Positions 22,511-34,547 of a stretch of DNA of 64,000 nucleotides are shown piece by piece. Each line of letters begins with the position of its first letter. Position 1 is the stretch's first letter. Location of the stretch: assembly GCA_013400155.1 (NCBI GenBank), contig VXBM01000191.1:171008-235007 (forward strand), written 5' to 3'. The DNA comes from Helopsaltes ochotensis. Taxonomy: Eukaryota > Chordata > Aves > Passeriformes > Locustellidae. Made by a program: the position numbers and the translations under genes. The notes under the pieces were generated by a model. It had not been told where the DNA came from. It saw nothing but the letters and a program-made list of their open reading frames with translations, and searched no databases.

Positions 22511-25500
22511 GTGGACTGCCTTCGAGATCTACAGATGAAAGTTAGGTGGTATTACAATTATTATTGTTGTGTCATAAATCTGGGTGTATACTACAACATA
22601 TTTTCTATGAGTACTCATTTGAATTTGGACTTTAAACAGGCTATTCTAGCCAACTTGTATTTCTTTCAAGTTTGCTTTCAAAACTTTTTCTGGCTAGTAA
22701 GTTTGCAGGATATACATTTTGAGTCTGAATTCTGCAAGTTTTGTAAGTCCAGTAGCTGAGATGACTGAGTTGCATGGCCAGGAAAGAGCAACAACATCAT
22801 GCAAAGTGTGACAGAGCAGAGGAAGACTGGTCTTTACTCAGTGATGAAGTAGCTAACAAACAGGAGTGTCTGAACTTACCTGATGAGTTTTCCAGTCAGA
22901 AACAAACCCAGGAGTCTCTCCTAGATTAAAGCTGGGTAAGCTTTGCTTGCTAATATTTGTTGCAGACTGCCCCACCGATGGGCTGTGGCTGTTGTCCTTC
23001 CTGGAGCACAGCTCCTATGAGTTGCCTCAGCTCCCCATCGTCTTTTGTGCTTTGCATGACTAGGAAAGAGGATCCCTGTTTGTTCAGCAAAGCATTTCTA
23101 GTCCTGCACATGCAAACAGGGTAAAACATCAGAATTAGTCACATATTTCAAGTCTTTTGCTCTTCAGGCAACAAAGTCTCCATAGAGAAACCACAAGGGC
23201 TTGGCCAGAGCCAAATAGCTGTGTTTACTGGATATACACAAACGTAGGAGGCTAGAAACCTGCACTGATGAGCTGGTTGGTTTTTGGCATCTTCAGCCAC
23301 AGAGAGCTCTGGAGAGTCTAACAGACCATTTAAAGGCAGAGCACATGAGTAAGAATGTTATGTATGGGGTTTTACTGGTGTTTTTGAAACCCATAGCAGT
23401 AGGACACCAACATAATTTAGTCCCATTTTGAAGCTCTGCTGTGTTTCCAGCATGATACAAAGCAGGTACCTCATACGCACCCAGACAGTTTGACACAGTT
23501 TCCACTAGAAATGGTTTCTCTGTTCTTATCCGACAACACAAGTCTGCCACAGAAAACTCTCACTGTTCCCTCTTGCACAAACTATTTGCCTTCCTCCTAT
23601 AGTTTCCATTATTCTGACCTGGACAACCTGAATAGCTCTAAATGGGTAATGCTACTGTGGGAAAACAGAGGGTATGGATGCACTGGGAATGGATGGTTGT
23701 GTGCAGGTACCCCCTCATGGTGGATCTGGGACTGGGAGAGCCTTCAGCTCTACTTTTAGGGATATTCTTAAAGTATGTACAACTGAATGCTATCTGTGCA
23801 CTGCAACAATATATACAGCAACAGAACACACACAAAGAAATTACAGCACATGAATTGCTCAGGTACCTGAGCTGTCTGGGAAGGCACTGCAGGCTGGGGA
23901 AGCTGCATGTGAAGGGATGGGGAGCAATGACCAAACCGCAGCAGAAGAATCACCTCAGTGGTGCTGCAGGTACAGAGTTATTTCCTCATCACTTCAAGTT
24001 GTCCCATGGCTCCAAGTCACACCATGACAGTGAGAGAGCATATTCCAAGGCTGATGAGTGTGTGGAGGAGAGGATGAAAATGCACAGGACCCAACAACCC
24101 TGTGAAGTCTGGCTGAAGGGCAGTGTGAGGAAGAGGTTGGGTTTGCACTGAGAAATGCTTCTCAAGGGAACGCTCTGGTTACCCACCATGACGTGTCTCT
24201 AATGATGGCTGGAGGGTGAAGGCCTCTGTAGCCCATACTCCACCCTGAGAATTCCCCCTGCCTCCTGGGCTCTTCCCTTTCTGTCCATAGAAGCTGTTGG
24301 AGCCTCCCTGTAATGAAAACTCAGGGCCTATCAAGTTGAAATGAGAACAACAAAGCAAAGAGGATGCCTCAGTGCTGACTCTCCATGGCTCTTCTGGGCT
24401 GTGGCTGACTGTGTGAAGGAGCCTCACTCTGTTCCAGGAATCCAAAAGCTGTTTATGTGAGAGGAGAAAAAGATGTGCCAGTAAAGGATGAAAGATTTAA
24501 TGATCAAAAAGGAAAACATGCTCTGTAATGAAGTATCAACACCAATTGACTAGTTTCTGCAGTTTTGTCAATTGCCAGGTGTTCTTCAGTAGTATGATCT
24601 GCACCTGCCTCTGTTGCTGCTGTAGCACCTAGGTGCTGTCCTCCCCACCGACCTGCCTCCTGCCTTGCAAATTCCCCCTGAGAAAAGTGGGAGCATTTCA
24701 TGTTTGGTATGTTGTCATGGAACCAGAAACCCCTTTGGGCAGATAGTTGTCATATTTTCCTGTTTGTACAGGAGCGGGAGTGCTCCTGGCCGTTTTCATC
24801 AAGGATCTGGTGGACATCTGGGGCTGTGCAAGGGATGTGCGTGGGCAGGAAACTGCATGGGGGTCCCCCATGCCCACCCTGCACTCCCTGGGACCAAAGA
24901 CTCAGCAAACCTGGATCTGGGCCAGCCTCTCAAAGACCTGTGTGTGTCTGCTGTACCTTGGCCTGGTGTAAGCTGTCCTGCAGAAAGTGCAACTCTTTCT
25001 CCGAGGCTGAGCTTCTGAGGGGAGCAGGCACACAGGCCTTTTCGGGGGTCTCCTAGGTTGTGCTGGGAGCAGTGCCTTGATGCTGGTGCTACCAGCTGGT
25101 CTTTAGGAATGACTGTGGCTCCAGTTCAGGAGCATATTTGTCTCCAAATGTCCTTCACATTCAGAAAATTAATCTTTCTGATTATACAAAAGTATCTTTT
25201 CTTGTTGGCATTGATTTCTGCCTACTAGATTCTAAGCACTTTTGACACTTTTCATAGAGTTTTCCCCCTTCTATCCCCGCTTCTGTAAAACTTCCTGTCA
25301 GCTCTGTTTGCCCCAAGAAGCTGATGCTGAGTCTGGATTTGCTTGATTGCATAGCTATAGTAGTCCTGTCTTCTGGCAGATTTCCTTACATAATTTGTCT
25401 TTCCTCATGTGTAATCTGCTCCTGGGCTGATGCTTTCCCCAAACACAGTACTGCCCCTGTATTCCAGCACACTGACATCCATACATGCTGGTCTACCAAA

Positions 25501-26159
25501 GGCTGGAAGAGGAAACTGTCATTCCTAGGACACTGTAGGTCACTGTTCCTAGAAGCCAAGGGTGAGGTCAGACAACAGGGCTAGGCAAACATCATGCAAC
25601 ATCAGTGCAGGGGCTGTGTCCCCGTCTCTCTCCCTCCCAGCAATGCTATTTCACTCCTTCTCTGCTCCAGCTTTGGCACGTGTGTCTCTGCATGGATTCA
25701 GCCCGCTAGGCTGGCCGGGGGTTGTTTCCCCCACTCCTGGGGTTAGTTTCCTGCTGGTTTGCTGGCTTGAATTGGTTTATTGCCCTGTCAGCTGCACACC
25801 AGTGCCAACAGGAGGTAGCAGGGAGGGGAGGTGGGCTGGGGTGTATCCCCCCCTCCTGCGGCGTCTGCAAGCCTCAGTATCGGCCCAGCCTCGCCATCTC
25901 ACCACACCCTCAGACAGAAAAGCAAAGGACACTTCAGCTATTCCCAAGATAGATGTCTAGAGAGATAACAACAATAGACAATAAGAGCTGTGTGCTGCAC
26001 ACAAGCATTTTTGGCAGAGAGCAGCAATTCGGATATCGGAGTCTGAAGAGCAGCGCTAGGTCTGACTGCAGTTGCAAACCCACTGACACGGAGACATGCA
26101 TACCTAAGTGCCTTTTCCCCCCACCCTTTGCTTTCTGTTGCACTTTACCTTGATGGATA
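22511..26159. other. Unique non-coding DNA, GC-richer in 24.6-25.1 and 25.6-25.9 kb
   Basis: A 169-codon plus frame (23642-24151) and overlapping frames at 24665-25056, open in all three plus frames, reflect low stop density in GC-richer DNA. No domains are recognised. A possible minus-strand exon at 23059-22880 lies between a TCCTCTTTCCTAG acceptor and a CAG/GTAAGT donor, without a stop-free frame. Confidence 0.45.
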
Positions 26160-26330
26160 GGGAGCTGTCTGAATTAATTGCATCCTATTATCATTAAGGT
26201 GGTTACTTCATAACTGCCGGTAATTACCCTTTTGAAATATGCTTCTGAAAGATTGGCACATCTATTACAATTATTGCTCCTTCCATCATTGCATTTCAAA
26301 AAATACATGTGTATATATTCAAATTGGGGT
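26160..26330. promoter_or_regulatory. Candidate conserved non-coding (enhancer-like) block
   Basis: Dense ATTA/TAAT cores (GAATTAATTG, CTATTATCATTAAG, GGTAATTACC, ACAATTATTG) lie in repeat-free sequence. GGTAATTACC is a palindromic homeodomain-type site. Not testable without alignment. Confidence 0.25.
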
Positions 26331-26720
26331 TTGAAATCAGAGTAATTGCTGTATTCTTGAGCTTTGGCCCTGTATTCAGAGAGATGCGTATGTTCTCAGA
26401 GATGTATTTTTAAGGAATAAGCTTTCCTAGTAAAAACCCAGATTCTCCTTTTGCACTCTTCCTTGCTGAGCTGGACCGAATCTAGACTTTCAGAAGTGCA
26501 AGTTTAAGCAAGATTCAACTAAACTTCTGTCAGTGAATGCAGCAGTAAATGGGATTATGTTTAACAGAGAACCTAAGTCTGTCTAGGTTTTTGGGGGCAC
26601 TAAGATTGCCAGAGAAGTGGCCAGTTCCTACTAAGATACCTGAACTGCAGTGACTTTTTTACAGTCCATAAAAATTCAAGCATCCAGTACTTTCATTGGC
26701 AAGTTCAAGGCTGGATATAG

Positions 26721-26730
26721 TCTCTCCCTC

Positions 26731-26799
<69 letters not shown>
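26721..26799. repeat. (CT)n microsatellite, 79 bp
   Basis: Nearly pure CT dinucleotides interrupted by four CCC interruptions at regular-looking places. This homopyrimidine/homopurine mirror tract can form triplex (H-DNA) and is expected to be length-polymorphic. The serine/leucine-rich frame across it is an artefact. Confidence 0.97.
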
Positions 26800-26801
<2 letters not shown>

Positions 26802-29800
26802 GTCCTTGGTCCAGGGAACATTATAATAAAAGGGTAATCTTATTTCTATTCAGCAGGAGATTTATTTTCAGTGGTGACAAATGAAAAAAGACTTTACCCT
26901 GTGAAGGGTTCTAAGGTGTTTGAGAACATTATGACCTGCAGTTTGGAATATCTTCTGTAATGAACTGAGCTCATGCTTGATTTCAAGGGGCATAAGTCCA
27001 AATTTGATTCTCATTTAAACTTAACAGTTAAAACTAAGTTCCTAAAACTTAAACATCTGTGGGTTGAACTTTCTTCACAATTTTCACAGACAGTCAAGTC
27101 TCCACAGGTGCTGGGTGTCGGCTCCTGGCAGAGCTGCGTGGCACAGACACTCTTTATAACAGCAAATAGGGTTCTGTAGCCTATTCCTGGCAATCAGCTG
27201 CCAGCTTGGAGAGGCAGCTGGCCACCCTGCATACAGTGTTTCTAGTGGGTTATGGGACAATAAAATAAAGCTTGTTATTAAAGGGCTAAAGTCATGCTCT
27301 GATCTTTTTGAGAGCCTGCCCGAATTGTCCATAATCTTCTGTTTATCAACTATTGCTAAAGTTCATTTATTTATAACCATGACAAATAACCCTCATGTAC
27401 ATTCCTCCAGTGATTTATTGTGCAATTGTTTTGCATTCCTGAAACGTAAAACAAACCATCAAAGTAAAGCAAGATGCAAGATATTAATTTTTAAGAAACA
27501 AACGGAAAATAATTCCTTGAAATGGACAATGCAAAACATAAACCAGCTGCTCATACAGTATGATAAGATTTAAACTGAAAAGTTACAGTCTGATGAGCTC
27601 TCCATGAGAAGTGCAAGCTGTTTCATTGTAGAATAGATAATGGTTATGCCACCTCATCACAATGTACTTAGGTCTCCAATAATTCATCCTCCTGCTGTAA
27701 AGACTGGGCAGTTGCTGGGCAGCCTGGTTCTAGAGCCTGTGTCCCTTATTGACCTGTAGCTCCAGAGAGTGACTCATGTACCCTGATCCAGATTTCTTTA
27801 GGGAACAAGAGGGCTGGATCTGGTCTTTTGGGAGTAATGTCAACGGTCTCGTCTATCTAATCTCTACTTCTCCATCCTCCGCTCCTGTAACAGTATGTGC
27901 ATCAGGAAGCTGAGTTGCAATAAGAATACTATGGGAAAGACATGGATGTTGTACTCCTCCCTCGCAAGGCCTTGGAAGACACGTAGGACTGGGCTTGCCT
28001 AAAACATGTCTACTGTTCAAGGAAGTGATGTTTTCTTTACTGGCTCTGCTTATCTCATTTGTCATAAATAAACTCAGGAGACAAGGGAAAGCCCTCAAGT
28101 TTTGGTGCTTAAGCGAGTGCACCACATTCACCCAGTAGCCCATGGTCACCCGGTGCCCCACACTGATGGATTCATCTAATTTTGAGAAAGTACTAATTTT
28201 GAGAACCTTTGTGTGACTCTCTCAGTCAGACCTATATTTTTTGACCAATATTTCATTTGGACCTACATCAGACGTTGTATGGGCTGTATGGTTACATGGT
28301 CTCCTGGGTAAACCAGATCCTGACCACAGGGATAAGTGAGAAAGCAGGTGATACTGATTGTACCATCGCTTTGCTCAACTCCACCAGGCTGCAGCAGAGC
28401 ATGGGCACACTGGGAAACCTGCTGGGGTTTTTGGGATCTACCTGCGAGCTCCTTGGTTTGTGACCACTTTGCATCAGGCTCCAAATGAAATTTTGTTGTA
28501 CTGTCAGGTGCCTTCTCTGGGAAGTTCACCCAGCAGCTTTATGCTTGAGTGGTCCTTTTCTGCAGTGTCTCTTTTGTTCGGCTGTTACCTTTGAAAGGCC
28601 TTCGTTAGTCTTGTAACCTATGCTCTTCCTTCAAGCTGGTGGAGATTGGTCAGAAGCCACTAGTGGAGGACACACCTAGGTCTCTGCTGGCGAATGCAGT
28701 CACACACCCCCATGAAAATGCACGTGAACAGGCACATCGTAAACATACACAGGTATTTTCCTAGAAGTCAGGCAAAAATCCTATCGTCATTCTTTGCCCA
28801 CCCTTGCTATTGCAAGCAGAGCCAGTTTCTCAGGGTTCAGGAAGCTTGTAGTGAAAGTGTCCCTGAGTTAAACAAATTAAATGGCTGGCTAATATTAACG
28901 TAATCAAGCTTCATCTCAGCAAGAGCTGAAACAATGTACAGAGCTCTAACATTACTGGAAATCTGTGAAATGAGCATGCTGTTTCTTGGTTGTTTTGTTC
29001 TGGCTAATACCAATTGTTTAGAAAAGAAAAATCTTCTCAAAAAGGAAATCAAGAGCATTTCTCCATCCCTACCGTTGCTGCAATAACAGGAAGCAAAATT
29101 CACATATACAGAGCTTGGCAGATAAGAGCTGAATGGCAGTTTGTTTTTCATAGCTGGTGGCAAAGAATGTAAAAGAAAGTCAAATCTCTTGCCCTTCTAA
29201 TCCACAGTGAACTGAGCCCTGAGATTTCTGGGACCCGTGCAGACAGCAGGATGGATCTACCTAGGGATGGCAGCAGCAGCAGACCTCTCTTTTGAACTGG
29301 CAAGACAGCTCCAAGACAAACAGCTCATGATCATGGTTGACAGCTGGTAGCAACACCCACATAGGCAGTCACAGAGGGAAGGCAAGAGTGGCTCTGAGCA
29401 GCTGCCTCACCCAGAAGCTCCTTCAGCTTACGATCTCTTGCTTTTCTGACAAAATATCACACAATCAGAGGAAGGGGATTTTTATCTGACTGGCTGCAGG
29501 CAATGTTGCAATCCTAGTAGCCTATCTGCTTGTTGTCTTGGCAGGAGGATCAGCCAAGAAGAAGGTCTTCCTCCCTCATGTCACAAAACCCAGCAGCGCC
29601 TCCATCTCTGCAACTGGCATCCCATGGGTTGCCTTGCAAACAGCCACAGCTGAGAGACGAAGGTTTTTGCAGGAGCAGTGCAGGGAGTAGCTGAGGGCAG
29701 TGCTGTAGTTTGGGCTTTTGGGACAAATGCAGTGGCTGTATGGTTCTACCAATGCTGTCAGCAGCAAAGTAATCCATAGACTTGATCATTTATATGCCTT

Positions 29801-30529
29801 CGGGGAATTTAGAGTGTGTTGTCCCCATTAGGAGACTCACATATCTTAGGTGTTTTCAGGCTATCTGCTGAGTTAGAACAAAGGTGCTCTGTTCATGGTT
29901 TATATGTATAAATTTTGGATGAGAAAAATTAGAGTTGAAGATGTTAGAGCCACATTTCTACAGTACACCAAGTATTTTTTCCACAAGCCTCCCTGTTAGG
30001 AGCTGTACAATGCTTGGCATTTTTCCTTCAGGCTGCTGTGTCTTGTCACTTTCTTACATTTTCCATCTAGTGTCTTAGGTTAGTATACGATGTTTTGTTC
30101 CACATTCCCATTCTCAAAGTCTGGAATACTATCAGTGGATTTCATTTAATCCTTTCTTTTCACCTAGTCTGAGGACTAATCCAGGTTTCTGACAGCACAT
30201 TATTGTCGGCTGATGCTGGCACCATCGAAGTATACACTTCTGAGTCAGGGCTTGCTCGCTGGCCGGTACCATTTGCTGTATGTGTATGATACCATGTCAG
30301 TAAAAGAAATGCAAGATTACATCTTTAGCAGTAAAAACCAAAGCATTTTAAACAACTGAAATGCACTCTGACCACTGTGCCTTCTGAGGCTGTAATAGTG
30401 GAGGGAGCCTTGAACGAGGCCTCTGCAAATAGAGACCTGTAGGAACTTGGGGTTCCTCCCTCAAAGAATCTACTATTTAAGAAATAATGTACTTCTACAA
30501 TGTATGTGTCTCACTCAAAGGTCCAATCA
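26800..30529. other. Unique non-coding DNA
   Basis: No recognised repeat or gene. Overlapping frames at 28.26-28.59 kb on both strands have no identifiable domain. Confidence 0.45.
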
Positions 30530-30670
30530 CGCAAGATATTTTAAGGGCTGAAATTAAGCCTGATGGGGCAGCCTTATTAAATGATTAATCTGTTGCTGCC
30601 TTTAGGCTGGGATGCGTTGCAGACTTGTTTGCTGGCTTAAGTGCTTTGAACCAGTTTGCCTGTCTTGACA
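30530..30670. promoter_or_regulatory. Candidate conserved non-coding block
   Basis: Repeat-free sequence with TTATTAAATGATTAATC at about 30573-30589, a cluster of homeodomain-type cores, flanked by balanced unique DNA. Weak call. Confidence 0.2.
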
Positions 30671-30790
30671 CAGCAGAAAAAAACTACTGGTTTTTTCAGG
30701 GTGGTGGAATACTTTGAATAACATCCACTGAGCTGGGATTCCTGTCCATGAGTTGCACAAGGTAGAAAACTTGTCTGTATTTAGAATGGG

Positions 30791-30837
30791 CTGTATATGT
30801 GTATAAATATATATGTTTGCGTGTGTGTGTATACACA
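30791..30837. repeat. Short AT/TG alternating tract
   Basis: TATATGTGTATAAATATATATG followed by GTGTGTGTGTATACACA. Short alternating purine-pyrimidine DNA. Confidence 0.75.
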
Positions 30838-31635
30838 GACTGACAGCTCCCTGGCTGACACTCTGTTCTTTCCACCTGCCCCCTGTACTTCCAGTTTCCT
30901 TTGCTGTGTGTTCTGTTTGATGTGTTTCCTACCTGGGAATTCATATTTTACCTACTCTTCATTTATCACCATGGGATAAAAAGTTTTTTCTCTGTCATGG
31001 ACCATAGAAACAAGCTCCATTTAAATGTAACAATGTCACAAGGAGCTTTGTTACTAAAGTTAGGAGTGCAGTACATCTTCAACCACTTGTGAAAGTGATG
31101 GCCAATACTCTGCTTAATACCTGGGTCATCTGAATTTCTATCAGGCAGACTGTAGCTCAGAAAGCTGTTTGTTGCTGTGGCACATAGCTGAGCAATTCTT
31201 ACCACATCTTATCAGAGAAATAATTACAGCCAGGACATTTAATTGCTGTTGCTTTCTTTTTGAGTTAACTGGAAAATATGTAATCTTTAAATAATCTCTA
31301 GGAAGTGTCTGAGTTGGTAGTATTGTTTGTGGAATGCAGCCGCTGCAAATGTTTGACATTTCCAGTTTTCATTTTTATTACTTGTATATGGAATGTGAGA
31401 GGTGTATGTGCAAGAGCCCATAGCAAATTGAAGCACAGCGAAATGTACCCTTAATGGCTTCTGGGAACATATCAGTTTGTAGAGATTTTCACACAGTTGA
31501 CTCTCTAGATATCTCCTGCAAAAACTAGAAAAATGTGAAATGAACACAAATCTCCATCTCAGGGCTCAGCACACAATTTCAGAGCAACACCTGCCAACTA
31601 GTGAATCGTTCTTCTAGGGTAACCAGTTTTTACCC
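30838..31635. other. Unique non-coding DNA
   Basis: The portion 31140-31300 is AT-rich with several ATTA cores and could be a conserved element. No gene is recognised. Confidence 0.4.
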
Positions 31636-31990
31636 ATAGAATGATAGAATGATTTGGCCTGGAAGGGACCTCACAGGTTCCAGCTGCTCATGGGACACCT
31701 TCCACTTGATCAGGTGGCTCAGGGCTCTATCTAACCTGGCTTTGAACACTTCCAAGAATGGGGCATCCACAGCTTCTCTGGGCAACCTGTTCCAGTGCAT
31801 CACCGTCCTGCAAGTAAATAATTTCTTTTGAATACCTCATCTAAAGTCTACCTCTTGAATACCGCTAGCTCTCTCAGTCTGTCTTCATAGGAGAGATGCT
31901 CCAGCCCTCTCAGCATCTTTGTGGCTCTCCTGTGAGTTTGTTCCAGCAGATCCATGTCCCTCTTGTGCTGGGGGCCTCAGAGCTGGATAG
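31636..31990 (-). mobile_element. CR1 LINE fragment with intact 3' terminal octamers
   Basis: A CR1 tail in reverse complement. The terminus shows two tandem 8-bp units (AGAATGATAGAATGAT, 31638-31653), the hallmark ATTCTATN repeat of CR1 3' ends. It continues with GGCCTGGAAGGGACCTCACA, GGGCAACCTGTTCCAGTGCA and TCAGTCTGTCTTCATAGGAG to GCTGGGGGCCTCAGAGCTGG. About 355 bp are kept, covering the 3' tail and the end of ORF2, whose frame is broken. The insertion probably ends near 31990. Confidence 0.95.
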
Positions 31991-34411
31991 TAACAAGGCA
32001 CATGCTCCTCACTGTGTGGCAGGTGACTGTAAGCTTCAAATAACACCTTCACCGAGACAAGTGCAACTGACTTTTACAGGTCTGGGAGGCTAAAACCTGC
32101 CTGGAAGTGAGTCAGCGCTTCTGTGGTGATGCATAAGGTGGGCAAGACCCAGCTTACCACCGTGCTGAGAAACCTCAGCCAAAAAATTCAGCTGTTGACA
32201 AGGCTGGAGAATGCTTGCTGCAAGTATCGAGTAGTTCCATGAAAAAAATTTTCAATTAATAAATCATTGGAAGCTTTCATAGTGCCCAGTTTAATAGAAT
32301 TTAAAGATGAGAGAGGATTAAGTAAAAAACAGGAAGCATCCTGCAAGAATTTCCCCCAGAGCGATGTGGGCGAGGGAATGAAGCGAGAGGGGGAGCCCAG
32401 ATGTGTTTGCAGTTGAGGAATGCGTGCCTCTGAGGGGTGGTGCACGCTCCCAGTCCCTCTCCCACTCCTGCAATGCACACCAGCACTGCTGGGAGAACCC
32501 AGGGCACACTGAGGAGCAGGTGGGCAAATTGCCTTGGATTTATGAGTCACTGAGATGCATTTTCTCTTGTGTCATGCTTTTCCCCTCTCCACCCCCTACA
32601 AAAAAACCTCTCCTCTGAAACTCTGAAAGAAAGGCCCTAATTTCTGCGTAGCCTCTGCAAGGGGTAGGATTTTCAGGTCAATGCTCACAAGCAACAGAAC
32701 TGAGAAAGAAATGTCTTTTATAAAATAAAACATTTTATTGACCTACTTGAAAATATCTTGGTGACAGCACAGCTACCCAAAAAAAAAAAGAAAGTCGTGT
32801 CTTTCTGCATGAACTAAATTAGCATTTTTATTTGAAGCATAAAACATTGATGAGAAACAACATCTGTACACACAAAAGGTAGTTAACCAGGGAAAACAAG
32901 TGTATTGCTTAAAGGAAGCAATAGGGAAGCTTGACAGAGAATAAGTTATCAAAGCACAACGATGCTTGAAAAATGCCATAAAAATGAAAATAGTTTTCTT
33001 CAACAAAAGTGGAATTATGATTGTCCTGAGTAAAAGTAAATAATTCCCTCCCTTTTCATACAAGCTTTTTTCACTGCCAAAAGGAGACAACTGTGCCATG
33101 GACAGGAGAAAAATAATTATTCTGTGAAACTCTGAATAGCTCTTTGTCTCCAGATATCAACTTGAAATTGCTGTATCAAAGAAGAGTCATACTAACATCT
33201 TTCTAATTAATGACCATTAATCTTGTGACCCTACTGGTAGTTCCAAAACAAACAAAGAGGTGCATTTTTTTTTTTATTCCCAAAGAGAGAGTATTGCTAC
33301 AAGAATGGTGTGGCAGCTCTACACACAGTTCCAAAAGCACAGGAATGAGCAGAATTGCCCTGTGAACTTGAGACTGCAACTGGCATATCAGTAGGAAAAG
33401 GAAAGGGGAAATGTTTGAATTCTCTTCCCAGCCTCTAAAATACTGGAAAACAATGTTAATTCTCTATTATACTAGTGTGTTAGGGGCATAGAAAAGGCTC
33501 AGCTTAAGAACAGCAGCATGGACAAGTGGGCCTGGCCTTGAAAAAGTGCCTGTATGTGTTTGCCAAAACGTAGTGCAGTCCAGTTTCTTGTCTGTTGCCT
33601 GAGCATGTGTAGTTCCTGTTACTGTGATAAACTGAGTGATTTTGCAGGGTTTTTAGTGTTTATCTTTCAAATACCCCTTCAGACAGAAGTGTTAGCCTCT
33701 ACAGTCAACAGGGAAAACACAGACAAAAAGGAGTCCTTTAAGGTGAAGAAGAGAAGTTGTGGTGGAGTAGAAAACTGAACCTGTATCTACCATGTTTCCA
33801 ACCACTGACTCACCTGATGAATTTCCTCTCTCCTTTCTCCATTTCTTTCTTTATGGCAGCTTCTCTTTCCATGTAGGTGTGGGAACTGGGAGCTAGCAGC
33901 GCTTCTGGTTTCAGCAAGCCTTGAGAAGAAAGCAACAGTCCTAACTATGTCAAACAGGTCTGGGCACACTAGATATCCAGAATGTGCCCAGTTCCTTCAC
34001 ACATATACCTCTGATACAGCCAGGGATGCATCCCACAACAAAATAACATGGGAATGTCAGGAAAGGATAGGAGTAATTACTCAAACTCTCCTCTTACCCT
34101 CTTTCCCCTCTTCAAAAACAATATACTGTCACACATTTTAATAGACATAAGTTAATTTTTCTCCACCTAGCAAAAGTTTTTTGTTGATTGAAATGACAGA
34201 AAGGAGGAAACATTTGATGCAAAATGGAAAATTCTGAGGTACCGTAGTAGGAAAGCAAAATATCTCTGCACTGACATAATCCAGTGCTGTGAACTGCAGC
34301 ATCCCTATTTCACACTCACAGTTTTTCTTATGCTTCTTGTGAGGTACCACAGCACAGAGCCTCAGATAAGGTGACCTGAGTAAAAAAGTCAGGATGGACT
34401 TAAAATCATAG
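31991..34411. other. Unique non-coding DNA
   Basis: Short A-rich and T-rich runs only (for example 32776-32791 and 33265-33276). No recognised gene. Confidence 0.45.
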
Positions 34412-34547
34412 CCCTTCATTATTTTTATTATGAAGGGTTTTTGGGTTTTTTTGGTTTTTGTTGTTTGTTTGTTTGGGTTTTTTTGGTTTTTTGTTTGGTT
34501 TGTTTGGGGGTTTTTTGTTTGTTTTTGTTTTTGTTTTTTTGGTGGGT
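34412..34547. repeat. 8-bp hairpin followed by a T/G-rich simple tract
   Basis: An inverted repeat CCCTTCAT/ATGAAGGG (34412-34419 and 34430-34437, 10-nt A/T loop) abuts about 110 bp made almost only of T and G (TTTGTTTG, GGGTTTTTTTGG types). The Lys/Gln/Asn-rich minus-strand frame over it is an artefact. Confidence 0.85.

Noticed and set aside
23642..24151. 169-codon plus-strand open frame
   Set aside because: No domain. An overlapping antisense frame of similar openness suggests chance.
24665..25056. Three overlapping plus-strand open frames (74-118 codons)
   Set aside because: All three frames are open because the local DNA is GC-richer and stop-poor. None looks more protein-like than the others.
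26696..26884. Leu/Ser-repeat frame
   Set aside because: Translation of the CT microsatellite.
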